Of a DNA stretch of 64,000 nucleotides, positions 8,515 to 19,308 are shown one piece after another. The stretch lies in contig LVBV01000031.1 of assembly GCA_001604565.1 (NCBI GenBank), positions 62,001 through 126,000 on the forward strand. The letters are read 5' to 3'. This DNA is from Puniceicoccales bacterium Verruco_01 (GTDB lineage Bacteria > Verrucomicrobiota > Verrucomicrobiia > Opitutales > Oceanipulchritudinaceae). Below the pieces are notes generated by a model, which was not told the DNA's origin, made no database searches, and worked only from the letters and a program-made list of their open reading frames with translations. The stretch's first letter is position 1. Each line of letters starts with the position of its first letter. Both the position numbers and the translations under genes were made by a program.

Positions 8515-10116
8515 TCACGCTCCGTCCACGCAACAGGGCGTTCCCGGCTGGTCGAGGAGTCTTTGCGGCCCCACGGCCTTGGCGAAGGGAGAGGCATGCA
8601 TCACGCGGAAGGGATGGGTCACCCCGGGATGGGCGGCGGCGATCTCCTTCTCGCGCAGGCGGATCACCGCGCCCTGCACGAGCAGGCTCGACGCCTCGCC
8701 CGGGCGGTTCACCGCGTCGCAGAGAAAATCGTAGCAGACAAGTTCAAAAACGTTCGTGCAGGTGGCGAATTCCCGGTGCTCGAAGAGCATCACGCGGATG
8801 CTCTCCCCGCCGAAGCTGAAGCCGCTTTCCACGACCGGGGCAAGGTCCTTCGGCAAGGAAAAGCCCTGCGGACGAAGCGAGGCCCGGGGAATCGCGATCT
8901 GGAGAACCTTGCTGTGCCCGTTCTCCTCCAGATAACGGCGCAGGGACCCCTGCAACATGTTCTGCAACTCCGCGAACATCTCGCACACGTCGCTCTCGCC
9001 GGAATCCTCCTGCCCGAGAAGCTCCGCCGTCACGGCCTTGCCGGCCTTCTCCCCCGCCACAAGCACAAGGTCCATCCAGACCGGCTCCGATGGGATCGCC
9101 ACACCCACCCACGAGGCGAAGGCGGGGCCCTCCGGCAGCGGCAGCGGCGGCAGCTCCGTCTTGAGGGTCACGCCCATGCCGGAAAACACCTTGAGGATCA
9201 GTTCGTCGAACTCGAAGGGATGGATGATCTCCTCGTCGGCCAGCTCGGCCTCCTGCACCTGCTCCGCTCCCGCAAGAACGGCGCGCTGCTCCTCGTCGTG
9301 CGGATCCGGCACGGGCGTCTCCGCCTTCGGGGGCACGTCGCCACCGCCAAAGAGGATTGCGTCGATGTCGGACTGCGACGGTTTTGCCGCGGAAGCGACG
9401 GGCCGCGCCGGTTCGTCCAGAAGGGAGTGGATCTCGCCGGCCTTCGCGGGGGGCTTGCGGGGCGGCTCCGCTTCCGGAACGATGCGGATGCCCCGGTAAA
9501 CCGCGCCGCCGGAAGGTGCGGGAGCGACCCTCTGCGCGGGCTTTTCGGCAGGCTTTTCCGCCGGTTTTTCCGCGGGAGCCTCCACCGGAAGGGATGCGGT
9601 CTTTGCCGGGGCCGCGTCCTTTTTGCGCGATGGGTCAAGAAGTGCGGCGTTGGCCTCGCGCAGCACATTCGCGCGGCGCTCCACGGGCGATGAAAAATTC
9701 GCAAAACCCCGGAGCGCCTCCTGAATGCGCCCCAGTTCCCCCTCCAGCTCCACCACCCGCTCCGCCGCGTCGAAAGCCAAGTGAAAGGCCGCCGCCGTCA
9801 GGGGCCTGCGCACCACGCCGTCCACGCCCGCCCTGCGGCAGAGTTCGACAAGTTCCATGTCCGCCACGTCGGTGACGAGGATCACGTACACGCCGGTCTT
9901 GCGCCCCATCGCCGAGAGGAAGCGGCAGACGTCCAGCCCCCGCAGACGCGCGAGCGTATTGGAAAGCACCGCGATCCTCGGGCCGCCTGGGCTGCTCAAG
10001 ATCTTCGCCGCGTCGAAGCCGTCCTCGCTGTTGCGCACGGTGTGCCCGCGCTCGCGCAGGGCCGTCTCCACCAGAACGCGGGAGGCAATTTCGTCGTCTG
10101 CAACGAGGACCTGCAT
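8515..10116 (-). CDS. Degenerate receiver domain fused to a CheX/CheC-like domain
   Basis: A 533-residue protein. Residues 1-120 form a receiver-like fold starting MQVLVADDE, but the usual phosphoacceptor Asp position is occupied by Ser52 in IAVLSNTLARLRG, so it is probably not phosphorylated. A Pro/Ala/Lys-rich linker with repeated AEKPAEKP follows. Next comes a short SQSDIDAILFGGG motif like the FliM N-terminus that binds CheY, then a C-terminal domain with TAELLGQ...SDVCEMFAELQNMLQGSL resembling CheX/CheC-type phosphatase folds. I infer a signalling adaptor, possibly binding a CheY-like protein. The start at 10116 is the ATG giving a complete receiver strand. Confidence 0.8.
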   Translation of the reverse strand: MQVLVADDEIASRVLVETALRERGHTVRNSEDGFDAAKILSSPGGPRIAVLSNTLARLRGLDVCRFLSAMGRKTGVYVILVTDVADMELVELCRRAGVDGVVRRPLTAAAFHLAFDAAERVVELEGELGRIQEALRGFANFSSPVERRANVLREANAALLDPSRKKDAAPAKTASLPVEAPAEKPAEKPAEKPAQRVAPAPSGGAVYRGIRIVPEAEPPRKPPAKAGEIHSLLDEPARPVASAAKPSQSDIDAILFGGGDVPPKAETPVPDPHDEEQRAVLAGAEQVQEAELADEEIIHPFEFDELILKVFSGMGVTLKTELPPLPLPEGPAFASWVGVAIPSEPVWMDLVLVAGEKAGKAVTAELLGQEDSGESDVCEMFAELQNMLQGSLRRYLEENGHSKVLQIAIPRASLRPQGFSLPKDLAPVVESGFSFGGESIRVMLFEHREFATCTNVFELVCYDFLCDAVNRPGEASSLLVQGAVIRLREKEIAAAHPGVTHPFRVMHASPFAKAVGPQRLLDQPGTPCCVDGA

Positions 10117-10296
10117 GAAAAAGTGATGATATCCGAAGAGGATGTTCCTGTAAAGGCCCGGCACCATGGCGGGGACCGGAGGGCGCCAGTACGGAAACGC
10201 ATCCGCCGAACCATTCTATAATCGCACGGAACAGGCGCAAATAAATCAAAAAGAGCCATTTGTGCGAAAAAGACACGTCTTGTCGGGATCAGGGTA

Positions 10297-10330
10297 CAAA
10301 AAGAGCCCGGTCCGCAAGGACCGGGCTCCT
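10297..10330 (-). terminator. Rho-independent terminator of hppA
   Basis: A perfect 11-bp stem GAGCCCGGTCC/GGACCGGGCTC with a GCAA loop. It is followed on the minus strand by a U-run (ACAAAAA on the plus strand) and lies directly after the hppA stop. Confidence 0.9.
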
Positions 10331-10354
10331 GAAAGAAGAACCCAGGCGCGATTG

Positions 10355-12592
<2,238 letters not shown>

Positions 12593-13008
12593 TGTTGGAG
12601 ATTGCTAGTCACCTTTCGGCAACGGTTTACAGAAAAGAGAACGCGCGCCGCACGTGGGCGGACGCGCATTTCCAGAACCTTAATTCTTGTCGCTTGCCCC
12701 TGTAAACGCCAGAAGAAAAGTGATGGCCCGGAGGCACCAAACCACTGATCGCCTGTCATTTGTGGACAATAAAAAACGGGGCGGTTTCCCGCCCCGCTTT
12801 CCGTGCCCCTGTCTGAGATTGAAATGGCTCTGGTGAGTGCTTGAGCACAAGCTCCCATCGGATGGCGGTCCTTTTTTCGGGTGCGAATACAAATCAAGAC
12901 ATGTGTCTTGTCACACGCCTTTCTGATTCTCAAATGCCGGACCGTCCCAAACAGTCGATGGTATGAAAGTCCCTAGCGGACTATTTCATCCACGTCTGTA
13001 GCGCGGGC
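12593..13008. other. Intergenic region upstream of hppA
   Basis: About 416 bases without a recognisable gene. It holds the hppA leader, the minus-strand terminator at 12771-12796 and an inverted repeat CAAGACATGTGTCTTG at 12895-12910. The rest probably forms the 3' untranslated part of the small transcript from 13009-13116. I saw no convincing reading frame on either strand. Confidence 0.6.
12771..12796 (-). terminator. Terminator downstream of lasso-like precursor 1
   Basis: On the minus strand, stem CGGGGCGG/CCGCCCCG with an AAA-type loop, followed by a U-run (AAAAAA on plus at 12771-12776). A 26-base stretch covering hairpin and A-run is identical to the terminator at 13265-13292, so the precursor gene is bracketed by two copies of the same terminator in direct orientation. 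Confidence 0.85.
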
Positions 13009-13116
13009 CTAGGATTCCTCTGATGCAAAGTCAGTTCCCGCGCCGCCATTGCCCCGGGTTTCATTTCCCATATCCAACTTCAAAAGTACGGGAGTCTGCC
13101 AGATTGTTTTGTCCAT
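13009..13116 (-). CDS. Lasso-peptide-like precursor peptide 1 (RiPP, orphan)
   Basis: A 35-residue peptide. The leader begins MDKTIWQTPVLLKLD and ends T-R; the predicted core is GNGGAGTDFASEES. Features seen: W-x-x-P-x-L like the Y-x-x-P-x-L leader motif bound by lasso RRE proteins, Thr at -2, Gly at core position 1, Asp8 placed to close an 8-residue macrolactam, and a C-terminal Ser as in paeninodin-type peptides. From the Trp to core Asp8 it aligns without gaps with the peptide at 50378-50479. A good ribosome site (TGGAGA, about 9 bases before the ATG), a promoter at 13205-13233 and a terminator at 12771-12796 make it a self-contained unit. No lasso B or C enzyme is nearby. Being a RiPP is inference from pattern. 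Confidence 0.68.
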   Translation of the reverse strand: MDKTIWQTPVLLKLDMGNETRGNGGAGTDFASEES

Positions 13117-13204
13117 GTTGATGATCTCCAAGCGTGATCGTTTGATTCGCGAGTTCACCGGGAACCTAAATGGCCCAGACGGTACGTCAACACCGGAGGA
13201 GCGA

Positions 13205-13233
13205 ATTATGCAAAAGTCGAAATTCCTTGTCAT
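13205..13233 (-). promoter_or_regulatory. Sigma-70-like promoter of lasso-like precursor 1
   Basis: Minus strand: -35 ATGACA (13233-13228), a 17-base spacer, and -10 CATAAT (13210-13205), each matching consensus at 5 of 6 positions. The predicted transcript starts near 13198 and leaves a leader of about 80 bases. GACTTTTGC (13218-13210) immediately precedes and overlaps the -10 and recurs at the same distance upstream of the second precursor. Confidence 0.6.
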
Positions 13234-13264
13234 AAGCGCACATAGAAAACCGCTGACAGACTGC

Positions 13265-13292
13265 AAAAAAACGGGGCGGTTTCCCGCCCCGT
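13265..13292 (-). terminator. Terminator of the ECF sigma operon
   Basis: Minus-strand hairpin ACGGGGCGG/CCGCCCCGT followed by a U-run (seven A on plus at 13265-13271). It lies 47 bases after the stop of the 115-residue membrane protein and just before the precursor promoter, so it isolates the two transcription units. Confidence 0.88.
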
Positions 13293-13338
13293 CCTCCATT
13301 AGACACAATCCGGTTTCCACGCAGGCTCCAAACTTTCC

Positions 13339-13686
13339 TCAGCGAAATTTCACACGCAGGGCGAAGACGATCGGCAGGAACGTGCAGAGCGACACCAGCA
13401 CATAGATCATGGGGTTCACCGCGCCCGCCTCCAGCGATCGCGCCAGTTCCGGCAGCTTCCGGATCGTCTCTCCGGCAAGAGAGCTGATACCGTCCCAGGC
13501 GAGGGCCCCGAAGACGGCGCAACCTGCAAGGGCACCGCCAAGGACGATCAGCGTGCGCCGGATAGCCGTGGAGGAGCTTCGGCGCGGAAGGGAATCCATC
13601 ACCGCCCGCGTAAAGCCGTTGTCCTCCAGATAGGGCATCTCGTCCTCTCCCAGCATTTTCTTGAGAATCTCGTCTTCCTTGTCCAT
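13339..13686 (-). CDS. Small membrane protein co-transcribed with ECF sigma factor (possible anti-sigma)
   Basis: A 115-residue protein starting MDKEDEILKKMLGEDE. An acidic N-terminal segment of about 40 residues is followed by two transmembrane helices (about 44-66 and 92-110). It begins 10 bases after the stop of the ECF sigma factor gene, the place where membrane anti-sigma factors are usually encoded. No zinc-binding anti-sigma motif (HxxxCxxC) is present, so it would be an atypical anti-sigma. The assignment rests on gene order and topology. Confidence 0.72.
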   Translation of the reverse strand: MDKEDEILKKMLGEDEMPYLEDNGFTRAVMDSLPRRSSSTAIRRTLIVLGGALAGCAVFGALAWDGISSLAGETIRKLPELARSLEAGAVNPMIYVLVSLCTFLPIVFALRVKFR

Positions 13687-13696
13687 GATGTTCCTT

Positions 13697-14227
13697 TCAT
13701 GCCCGTGCCGCGTAGGCGGCCAGAACGCCCCGAAGGGCCTGCTTCGCGCGAAGAATGTGTGTCTTGAGGGTTCCCACGGGGCAGCCAACGACACCCGCCG
13801 CCTCCTCGTGGGAGAGTCCCTGTTCGTAGCAAAGGTAGAGGGCCGTGCGCTCCTCGCCCCGCAGGCGGGCCACAGCCTCGCGCACGTCGAGCGCGGCTCC
13901 GAACTCGGGCAGCGCCGCGTCCGCCTCTTCGGGGATCTCGGCCACCGGGGTTTCCCTGCGCTTGCGGCAGTACTGGCGGAAGCGGTTGTAGCCGATTCCG
14001 AGGAGCCACGTGGAGAAGCCCGAAGCCCCCGCATATTTGCGGATCGAGCGGTAGGCCTCGATGCAGGCCTCCTGCGCGAGGTCATCCGCCAGGGCTGTGT
14101 CTCCCCCGGTCAGCCGGCGCAGGAACCCGCGCAGGGCCGACTGGTGCCGGCGGACGAGCTCGGCAAAGGCGTGGCGGTCATCGGTGGCGATGACCCGTGC
14201 CACAAGATCTGTATCCTTGAGTTCCAC
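13697..14227 (-). CDS. ECF RNA polymerase sigma factor
   Basis: A 176-residue sigma-70 family protein of the extracytoplasmic-function type. Region 2 is at about residues 20-85 (AFAELVRRHQSALRGFLRRL, then DLAQEACIEAYRSIRKY, then FSTWLLGIGYNRF). Region 4 is at about 115-170 (LCYEQGLSHEEAAGVVGCPVG, TLKTHILRAKQAL). Regions 1 and 3 are absent, as expected. The gene is followed by a small membrane protein and a terminator, the usual sigma/anti-sigma layout. The inducing signal is unknown. Confidence 0.93.
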   Translation of the reverse strand: MELKDTDLVARVIATDDRHAFAELVRRHQSALRGFLRRLTGGDTALADDLAQEACIEAYRSIRKYAGASGFSTWLLGIGYNRFRQYCRKRRETPVAEIPEEADAALPEFGAALDVREAVARLRGEERTALYLCYEQGLSHEEAAGVVGCPVGTLKTHILRAKQALRGVLAAYAARA

Positions 14228-14273
14228 AGTGGTTTCCCGAGAACGTTTCAGGGGTGTGGGATTCGGCGTGAGC

Positions 14274-14744
14274 CTATTCTGCGTTGCCTGCGGAAGAATT
14301 CTTCTTCGCCTCGGCGGCGCGTTCCTTGCGCGTCAAAAACCAATTGGCGAGAAGCGCCACGCCGACAAGGCCCGGAATCGCCCCGGCCCAGCGAATCGGG
14401 AAGGCGTCCTGTTCCTGCATTCCCATGGACTGGAAGAAGATGAAGATGCCGATGCCGACGGCGATGAGGATGAGGCCGGTCTTGCGATCGTCGCTCTTCT
14501 TCTTTTCGGGCTCCTCGGGGATCTTGAGCATCTCCGGGGGGATGGGCTGGCCCTTTTCCACCATCAGGCGGAGCGTCTCGTGCTGCATCTGACGGGCGCG
14601 CGTGTGCTTGCGGGAGTTGATCGCCATGACGCAGACGACAAAAGCGAAGGGCATGACGATCACGACGATCGGGATGCACAGGGCCAGCGCGCCCTCGATG
14701 GAGGCAATCGGTGTGAGAGAGGAGGCGAGGAGAATCGAGTTCAT
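14274..14744 (-). CDS. DUF6249-like membrane protein
   Basis: A 156-residue protein. The N-terminal segment MNSILLASSLTPIASIEGAL leads into a transmembrane helix (about 22-43), then a charged cytosolic stretch (QHETLRLMVEKGQPIPPEML) followed by two more helices. The helix, then MVEKGQPIPPEML, then two-helix layout matches DUF6249, which is often encoded next to ECF sigma genes. It starts with AAGGA before the ATG at 14744 and precedes the sigma gene by 46 bases, so it may be co-transcribed with it. Function is unknown. Confidence 0.8.
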   Translation of the reverse strand: MNSILLASSLTPIASIEGALALCIPIVVIVMPFAFVVCVMAINSRKHTRARQMQHETLRLMVEKGQPIPPEMLKIPEEPEKKKSDDRKTGLILIAVGIGIFIFFQSMGMQEQDAFPIRWAGAIPGLVGVALLANWFLTRKERAAEAKKNSSAGNAE

Positions 14745-14937
14745 TGTGTGTTCCTTATCTGAATGTGTTTGCATCCGTGAGTGGCGCAAACACGCCCCGC
14801 CGGATTCAAAAAAATCTCCGCCGCTGCAGAACGGCATCCCCCGCGTACGTTTCTTCAGGATGGCGCCAGCGAAGCTCCGCGTAAAGACGAAGCCAGCTCT
14901 TCCACCGGCAGGGGGAGCGCGCTTTAGCCAGCGGCTT

Positions 14938-15006
14938 GGGGGACGAGAGTCCCCCATCCCGATGCGCCCGCAGGCGCATCCACAGGTGAAGGGGCTTCGC
15001 CCCTTC
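14938..15006. repeat. Cluster of three perfect hairpins downstream of yicC
   Basis: Three consecutive perfect hairpins: GGGGGAC-GAGA-GTCCCCC (14938-14955), GATGCGCC-CGCA-GGCGCATC (14961-14980) and GAAGGGG-CTTCG-CCCCTTC (14988-15006). The last shares its final base with the yicC stop codon. No U-run follows on the minus strand, so a simple intrinsic terminator is unlikely. An mRNA 3'-stabilising structure or a REP-like unit fits better. Confidence 0.7.
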
Positions 15007-15896
15007 TATTCCACGTTCTGCACCTGCTCGCGCTGGCGCTCCACCTCGTTCTTGGCGTCGAGGACAAGGCGCGTCACGGCGAGGTTGTTGGCCTTGGAAC
15101 CGATGGTGTTGAACTCGCGGTTGATCTCCTGAATCAGGAATTCAAGCTTGCGGCCCACGCTCTCGCCGTCGGAGCGCGCCGCGACAACTGTGGTCTTGAA
15201 CTGTTCAAGGTGACTCTCCAGCCGCGTCATCTCCTCGGAAATGTCGGTTCTGTCCGCAAAGAAGGCCAGCTCCTTCAAGAGGCGCTCGTCGGAAAGGTCC
15301 AGCTCCAGCCCGAGCTGCCGCAGGCGGGCAAGAAGCGTGTCGCGGTAGGCGGCCACGGTTCCGTCCGCGTTCTTTCGGATGGCGTAGACAAGGTCCAACA
15401 GGCGCTCGTTGCGCTCCAGCATGTCCTTCTCGGTGGCGGCGCCCTCCTTCCCCCGCATGGCGAGAAACGCGGCAAGGGCCTGCTCCAGCGCGGTCAGCAC
15501 AAGGCCCTCCACGGCGGCGGCATCCTTCTTCACGGCATTTTCCTCGCGGGTCATGAGCACCACGCGCAGGATCGTCTCGTAATCCATCTGCTGGGTGCGG
15601 AAGCCTCTTGCGCGGGCAATCTCGCCCAACTTGTCCAGCGTGCGGTGCACGAGGGCATCGTCCACGGCCAGATCCCCGGCCTTCGAGGTATCGTCGATCG
15701 CCACGTTCACGCGCACGGCGCCGCGCGAGAGGGCTCCGCGGACGCGCTCGGTGACGCTGCGTTCCAGAGTCGCCCATTCCTTGGGGAGCGAGACGGACAC
15801 ATCGAGGCTCTTGCGGTTCACCGACGATAGTTCCACGAGGACTTCGCAGCCCTCGCCCGACGCCGTGCCCCGCCCGTATCCGGTCATGCTCTTCAT
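15006..15896 (-). CDS. YicC family endoribonuclease-like protein
   Basis: A 296-residue YicC protein. The family marks are the N-terminal MKSMTGYGRG and VELSSVNRKSLDVSVSLP, a helical middle and the highly conserved C-terminus GRKLEFLIQEINREFNTIGSKAN. YicC proteins have been reported to act as endoribonucleases and to help degrade small RNAs. Length is normal. The gene lies 28 bases after the trpB stop, so the two could share a transcript, though no functional link is obvious. Confidence 0.94.
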   Translation of the reverse strand: MKSMTGYGRGTASGEGCEVLVELSSVNRKSLDVSVSLPKEWATLERSVTERVRGALSRGAVRVNVAIDDTSKAGDLAVDDALVHRTLDKLGEIARARGFRTQQMDYETILRVVLMTREENAVKKDAAAVEGLVLTALEQALAAFLAMRGKEGAATEKDMLERNERLLDLVYAIRKNADGTVAAYRDTLLARLRQLGLELDLSDERLLKELAFFADRTDISEEMTRLESHLEQFKTTVVAARSDGESVGRKLEFLIQEINREFNTIGSKANNLAVTRLVLDAKNEVERQREQVQNVE

Positions 15897-15923
15897 GGAA
15901 AACTCTCCTCTTCTGCGACCAGC

Positions 15924-17174
<1,251 letters not shown>

Positions 17175-17239
17175 GGGAAAAGGATGAGCGGAAGTGTGAC
17201 GAAAGAAGGATGCCCGATTTCGGCAACCGTGGAGAGATT

Positions 17240-18442
17240 TTATTTGCCGAGTTTCTCGTAAAGTTCCATGCAGGCGCGGCCTCCGTGGTAGGGGCATTTC
17301 CAGAAGCTGGCCATCGGGATGTCCGCATAGGGCTTGCCCTCGTCGTCCACGCGGAAGTACCACTCGCCGATCTCCTTGTTGCGCAGGTGGCTGCGTCCGT
17401 AGTCCCAGACGCGCCACGCGGCGTTGTAGAACTTCTTCTTCCCCGTGAGGCGCCACGCGCAAACGAAGCCCAGCGCCGCCTCCACCTGCGGCCACCAGTG
17501 GCGGTCGCGGTCGATCCTCCCGTCCGGGAAGCCCTCGTAGTAGATGCCGCCGTCCGGCGCAATGCCCTCGCGCAGCGTCGTCTCCGCCACGTGGACGTTC
17601 ATGTCGAAGACCTTCTTGAGCAGGGCCGCGTCACCCACGTCCTCCGCCGCGCGCTGGAGGAGCCACACGGCCTCGATATCGTGCCCGTAGGAAACGGTGG
17701 GGCTCAGGCTCTTCCATTCCTCGTCAAAGAAGAGTTCAAGATGCCCGGTGTCGGGATTGTAGATGTGATCGACGTGGATGCGGACCAGCTCCTTCAGCCG
17801 TGCGCGCAAAAATTCCGACGGGGCGACCTCAAAGAGCCGCATGTACGCCTCCAGCACGTGCAGGTGCGTGTTGAAGCTCTTGGGGACGTTCATGTCGCGC
17901 GAGGAAAGGCGGATGTCGGCCATCGGCTGCCACGAGCGCGAGCGAGCCTCCCAGTAGCCGGAGTGAACGGGCTCGGTGCCGAACTTTTCCACGCAATCGA
18001 CTATCGCGAGGGCCTCCTCCAGCGCCTTGCTGTCACCGGTCAGGGCGTAATACTCGGCAAGGCCGTAGATGGAAAAACCCTGCGCGTAGATCTGCTTCTT
18101 GTCGTCCTTCGGAGCTCCGTCGCAGTCGAGGGCCCAGTACGTCCCGCCGAATTCGCGGTCGATGAAGTGCGCCGTGAAGTAATCGTAGGCCAGCTTCGCG
18201 GCGGCGGCGTAGTCGTCCCGCTTGAAGATGCGGGCGGCGGCGGAGAAGGTCCAGAGGATGCGCGCGTTCAGGATCGCGCCCTTGTCCGCTCCCGGCACAG
18301 GGACGCCGGACGGGTCGATCTCGCCGTAAAAACCGCCTTTGGCCTGGTCAAAGGAACGCTTGAGCCAGAAGGAGAGGATCACCTGATGGAGCTCACTCTC
18401 CGCCGTGGCGGCAAATTCAATGGGAGATGGAATCGGAATCAT
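17240..18442 (-). CDS. AGE/cellobiose 2-epimerase family protein
   Basis: A 400-residue (alpha/alpha)6-barrel sugar epimerase of the N-acylglucosamine 2-epimerase superfamily, closest in style to cellobiose 2-epimerase. Visible marks: [55 protein letters not shown] and [14 protein letters not shown], which hold the usual catalytic histidines and aromatic stacking residues. The ATG at 18442 is preferred over an upstream GTG at 18469. It could epimerise beta-1,4-linked disaccharides at the reducing end, a step in mannan or cellulose-oligosaccharide use. Substrate is inferred, not shown. Confidence 0.85.
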   Translation of the reverse strand: MIPIPSPIEFAATAESELHQVILSFWLKRSFDQAKGGFYGEIDPSGVPVPGADKGAILNARILWTFSAAARIFKRDDYAAAAKLAYDYFTAHFIDREFGGTYWALDCDGAPKDDKKQIYAQGFSIYGLAEYYALTGDSKALEEALAIVDCVEKFGTEPVHSGYWEARSRSWQPMADIRLSSRDMNVPKSFNTHLHVLEAYMRLFEVAPSEFLRARLKELVRIHVDHIYNPDTGHLELFFDEEWKSLSPTVSYGHDIEAVWLLQRAAEDVGDAALLKKVFDMNVHVAETTLREGIAPDGGIYYEGFPDGRIDRDRHWWPQVEAALGFVCAWRLTGKKKFYNAAWRVWDYGRSHLRNKEIGEWYFRVDDEGKPYADIPMASFWKCPYHGGRACMELYEKLGK

Positions 18443-18516
18443 TCGCAAGGAAGGGTGTGGGAGCGCCACTTAAGCGCGGGGCAGGCAAAATTGCCAGCAA
18501 GAAGCCGCGCGAGGCA

Positions 18517-19173
18517 TCACCAACGGTCCACGAGGCTCACGACGCAGGCGTCCCGCGTCTCGCGGACGAGGAACTGCGTTGGGACACGCCGCCTGGCCCC
18601 GTCGCTCGTCGTCAGGTCCAGCATGACGGAAACCCGCCACTCTCCCGCCGCATTGCCGCGCTTGACCTCCCAATCCGCGCCCTCTTCGGAAGGCGCAGCG
18701 CCGGGATAGCTTGCCGCGAGGTACACCTTCACCGCGGTCTTGATGCGCAGGGACGGCATCACCATGCCCGGCACCTCGCTCGTCATCGTCCGCCAGATCG
18801 GCCAGCTTGCGCCGAGGCCCGACTGATACTCCCGGATTCCCGCAAGCGCCGCCCAGATTCCGCAGAAGACCGGGTAGGCAAAGAGGACGAGAAGGACCAC
18901 CTCGCGCCAGAGGGGTTTGTTCGCACGTTTGTCCATCGCACTCCAGCCGTTTACGATCGCCGCCTCCCAGGGCTCCAGCTTGGGCAACAGAGCCTGCCGC
19001 CCCGTCCTGCCGAGGAGCCGCCATTCCTCGCGCGAAAGGCGCGGGCCGATGTTGGCGAGCGGCCTCATCCCGGCAAACATCGCGGCGGCCTCCACCGGAC
19101 CCAACCCCTCGATGGCGGCAAGGCGGTTGGCGCGGGGCATGTTCTCCCAGTCTTCCTGTCGGATCGGATCCAT
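18517..19173 (-). CDS. Hypothetical membrane protein
   Basis: A 218-residue protein with no family I recognise. Residues 1-75 are soluble and helical ([20 protein letters not shown]). One strong hydrophobic segment lies at about 88-107 ([21 protein letters not shown]). The C-terminal 100 residues look like a beta-rich domain, possibly periplasmic ([18 protein letters not shown]). It is divergent from yifB, with about 135 bases between the starts. Its reading frame extends into yifB antisense, but that part is a shadow. Confidence 0.65.
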   Translation of the reverse strand: MDPIRQEDWENMPRANRLAAIEGLGPVEAAAMFAGMRPLANIGPRLSREEWRLLGRTGRQALLPKLEPWEAAIVNGWSAMDKRANKPLWREVVLLVLFAYPVFCGIWAALAGIREYQSGLGASWPIWRTMTSEVPGMVMPSLRIKTAVKVYLAASYPGAAPSEEGADWEVKRGNAAGEWRVSVMLDLTTSDGARRRVPTQFLVRETRDACVVSLVDRW

Positions 19174-19308
19174 GGCTTGCGGCCCCGTCGCGGGACCTTG
19201 GACGGCCAGCGTAGGGATGCGCCCCGCCCTGTCAACGCACACGCATTTGCAGGGAATGTGAAAATGTTTTTCTTGCAGTATCCTTCCGTGGCACGTATCC
19301 ATTCGTTC

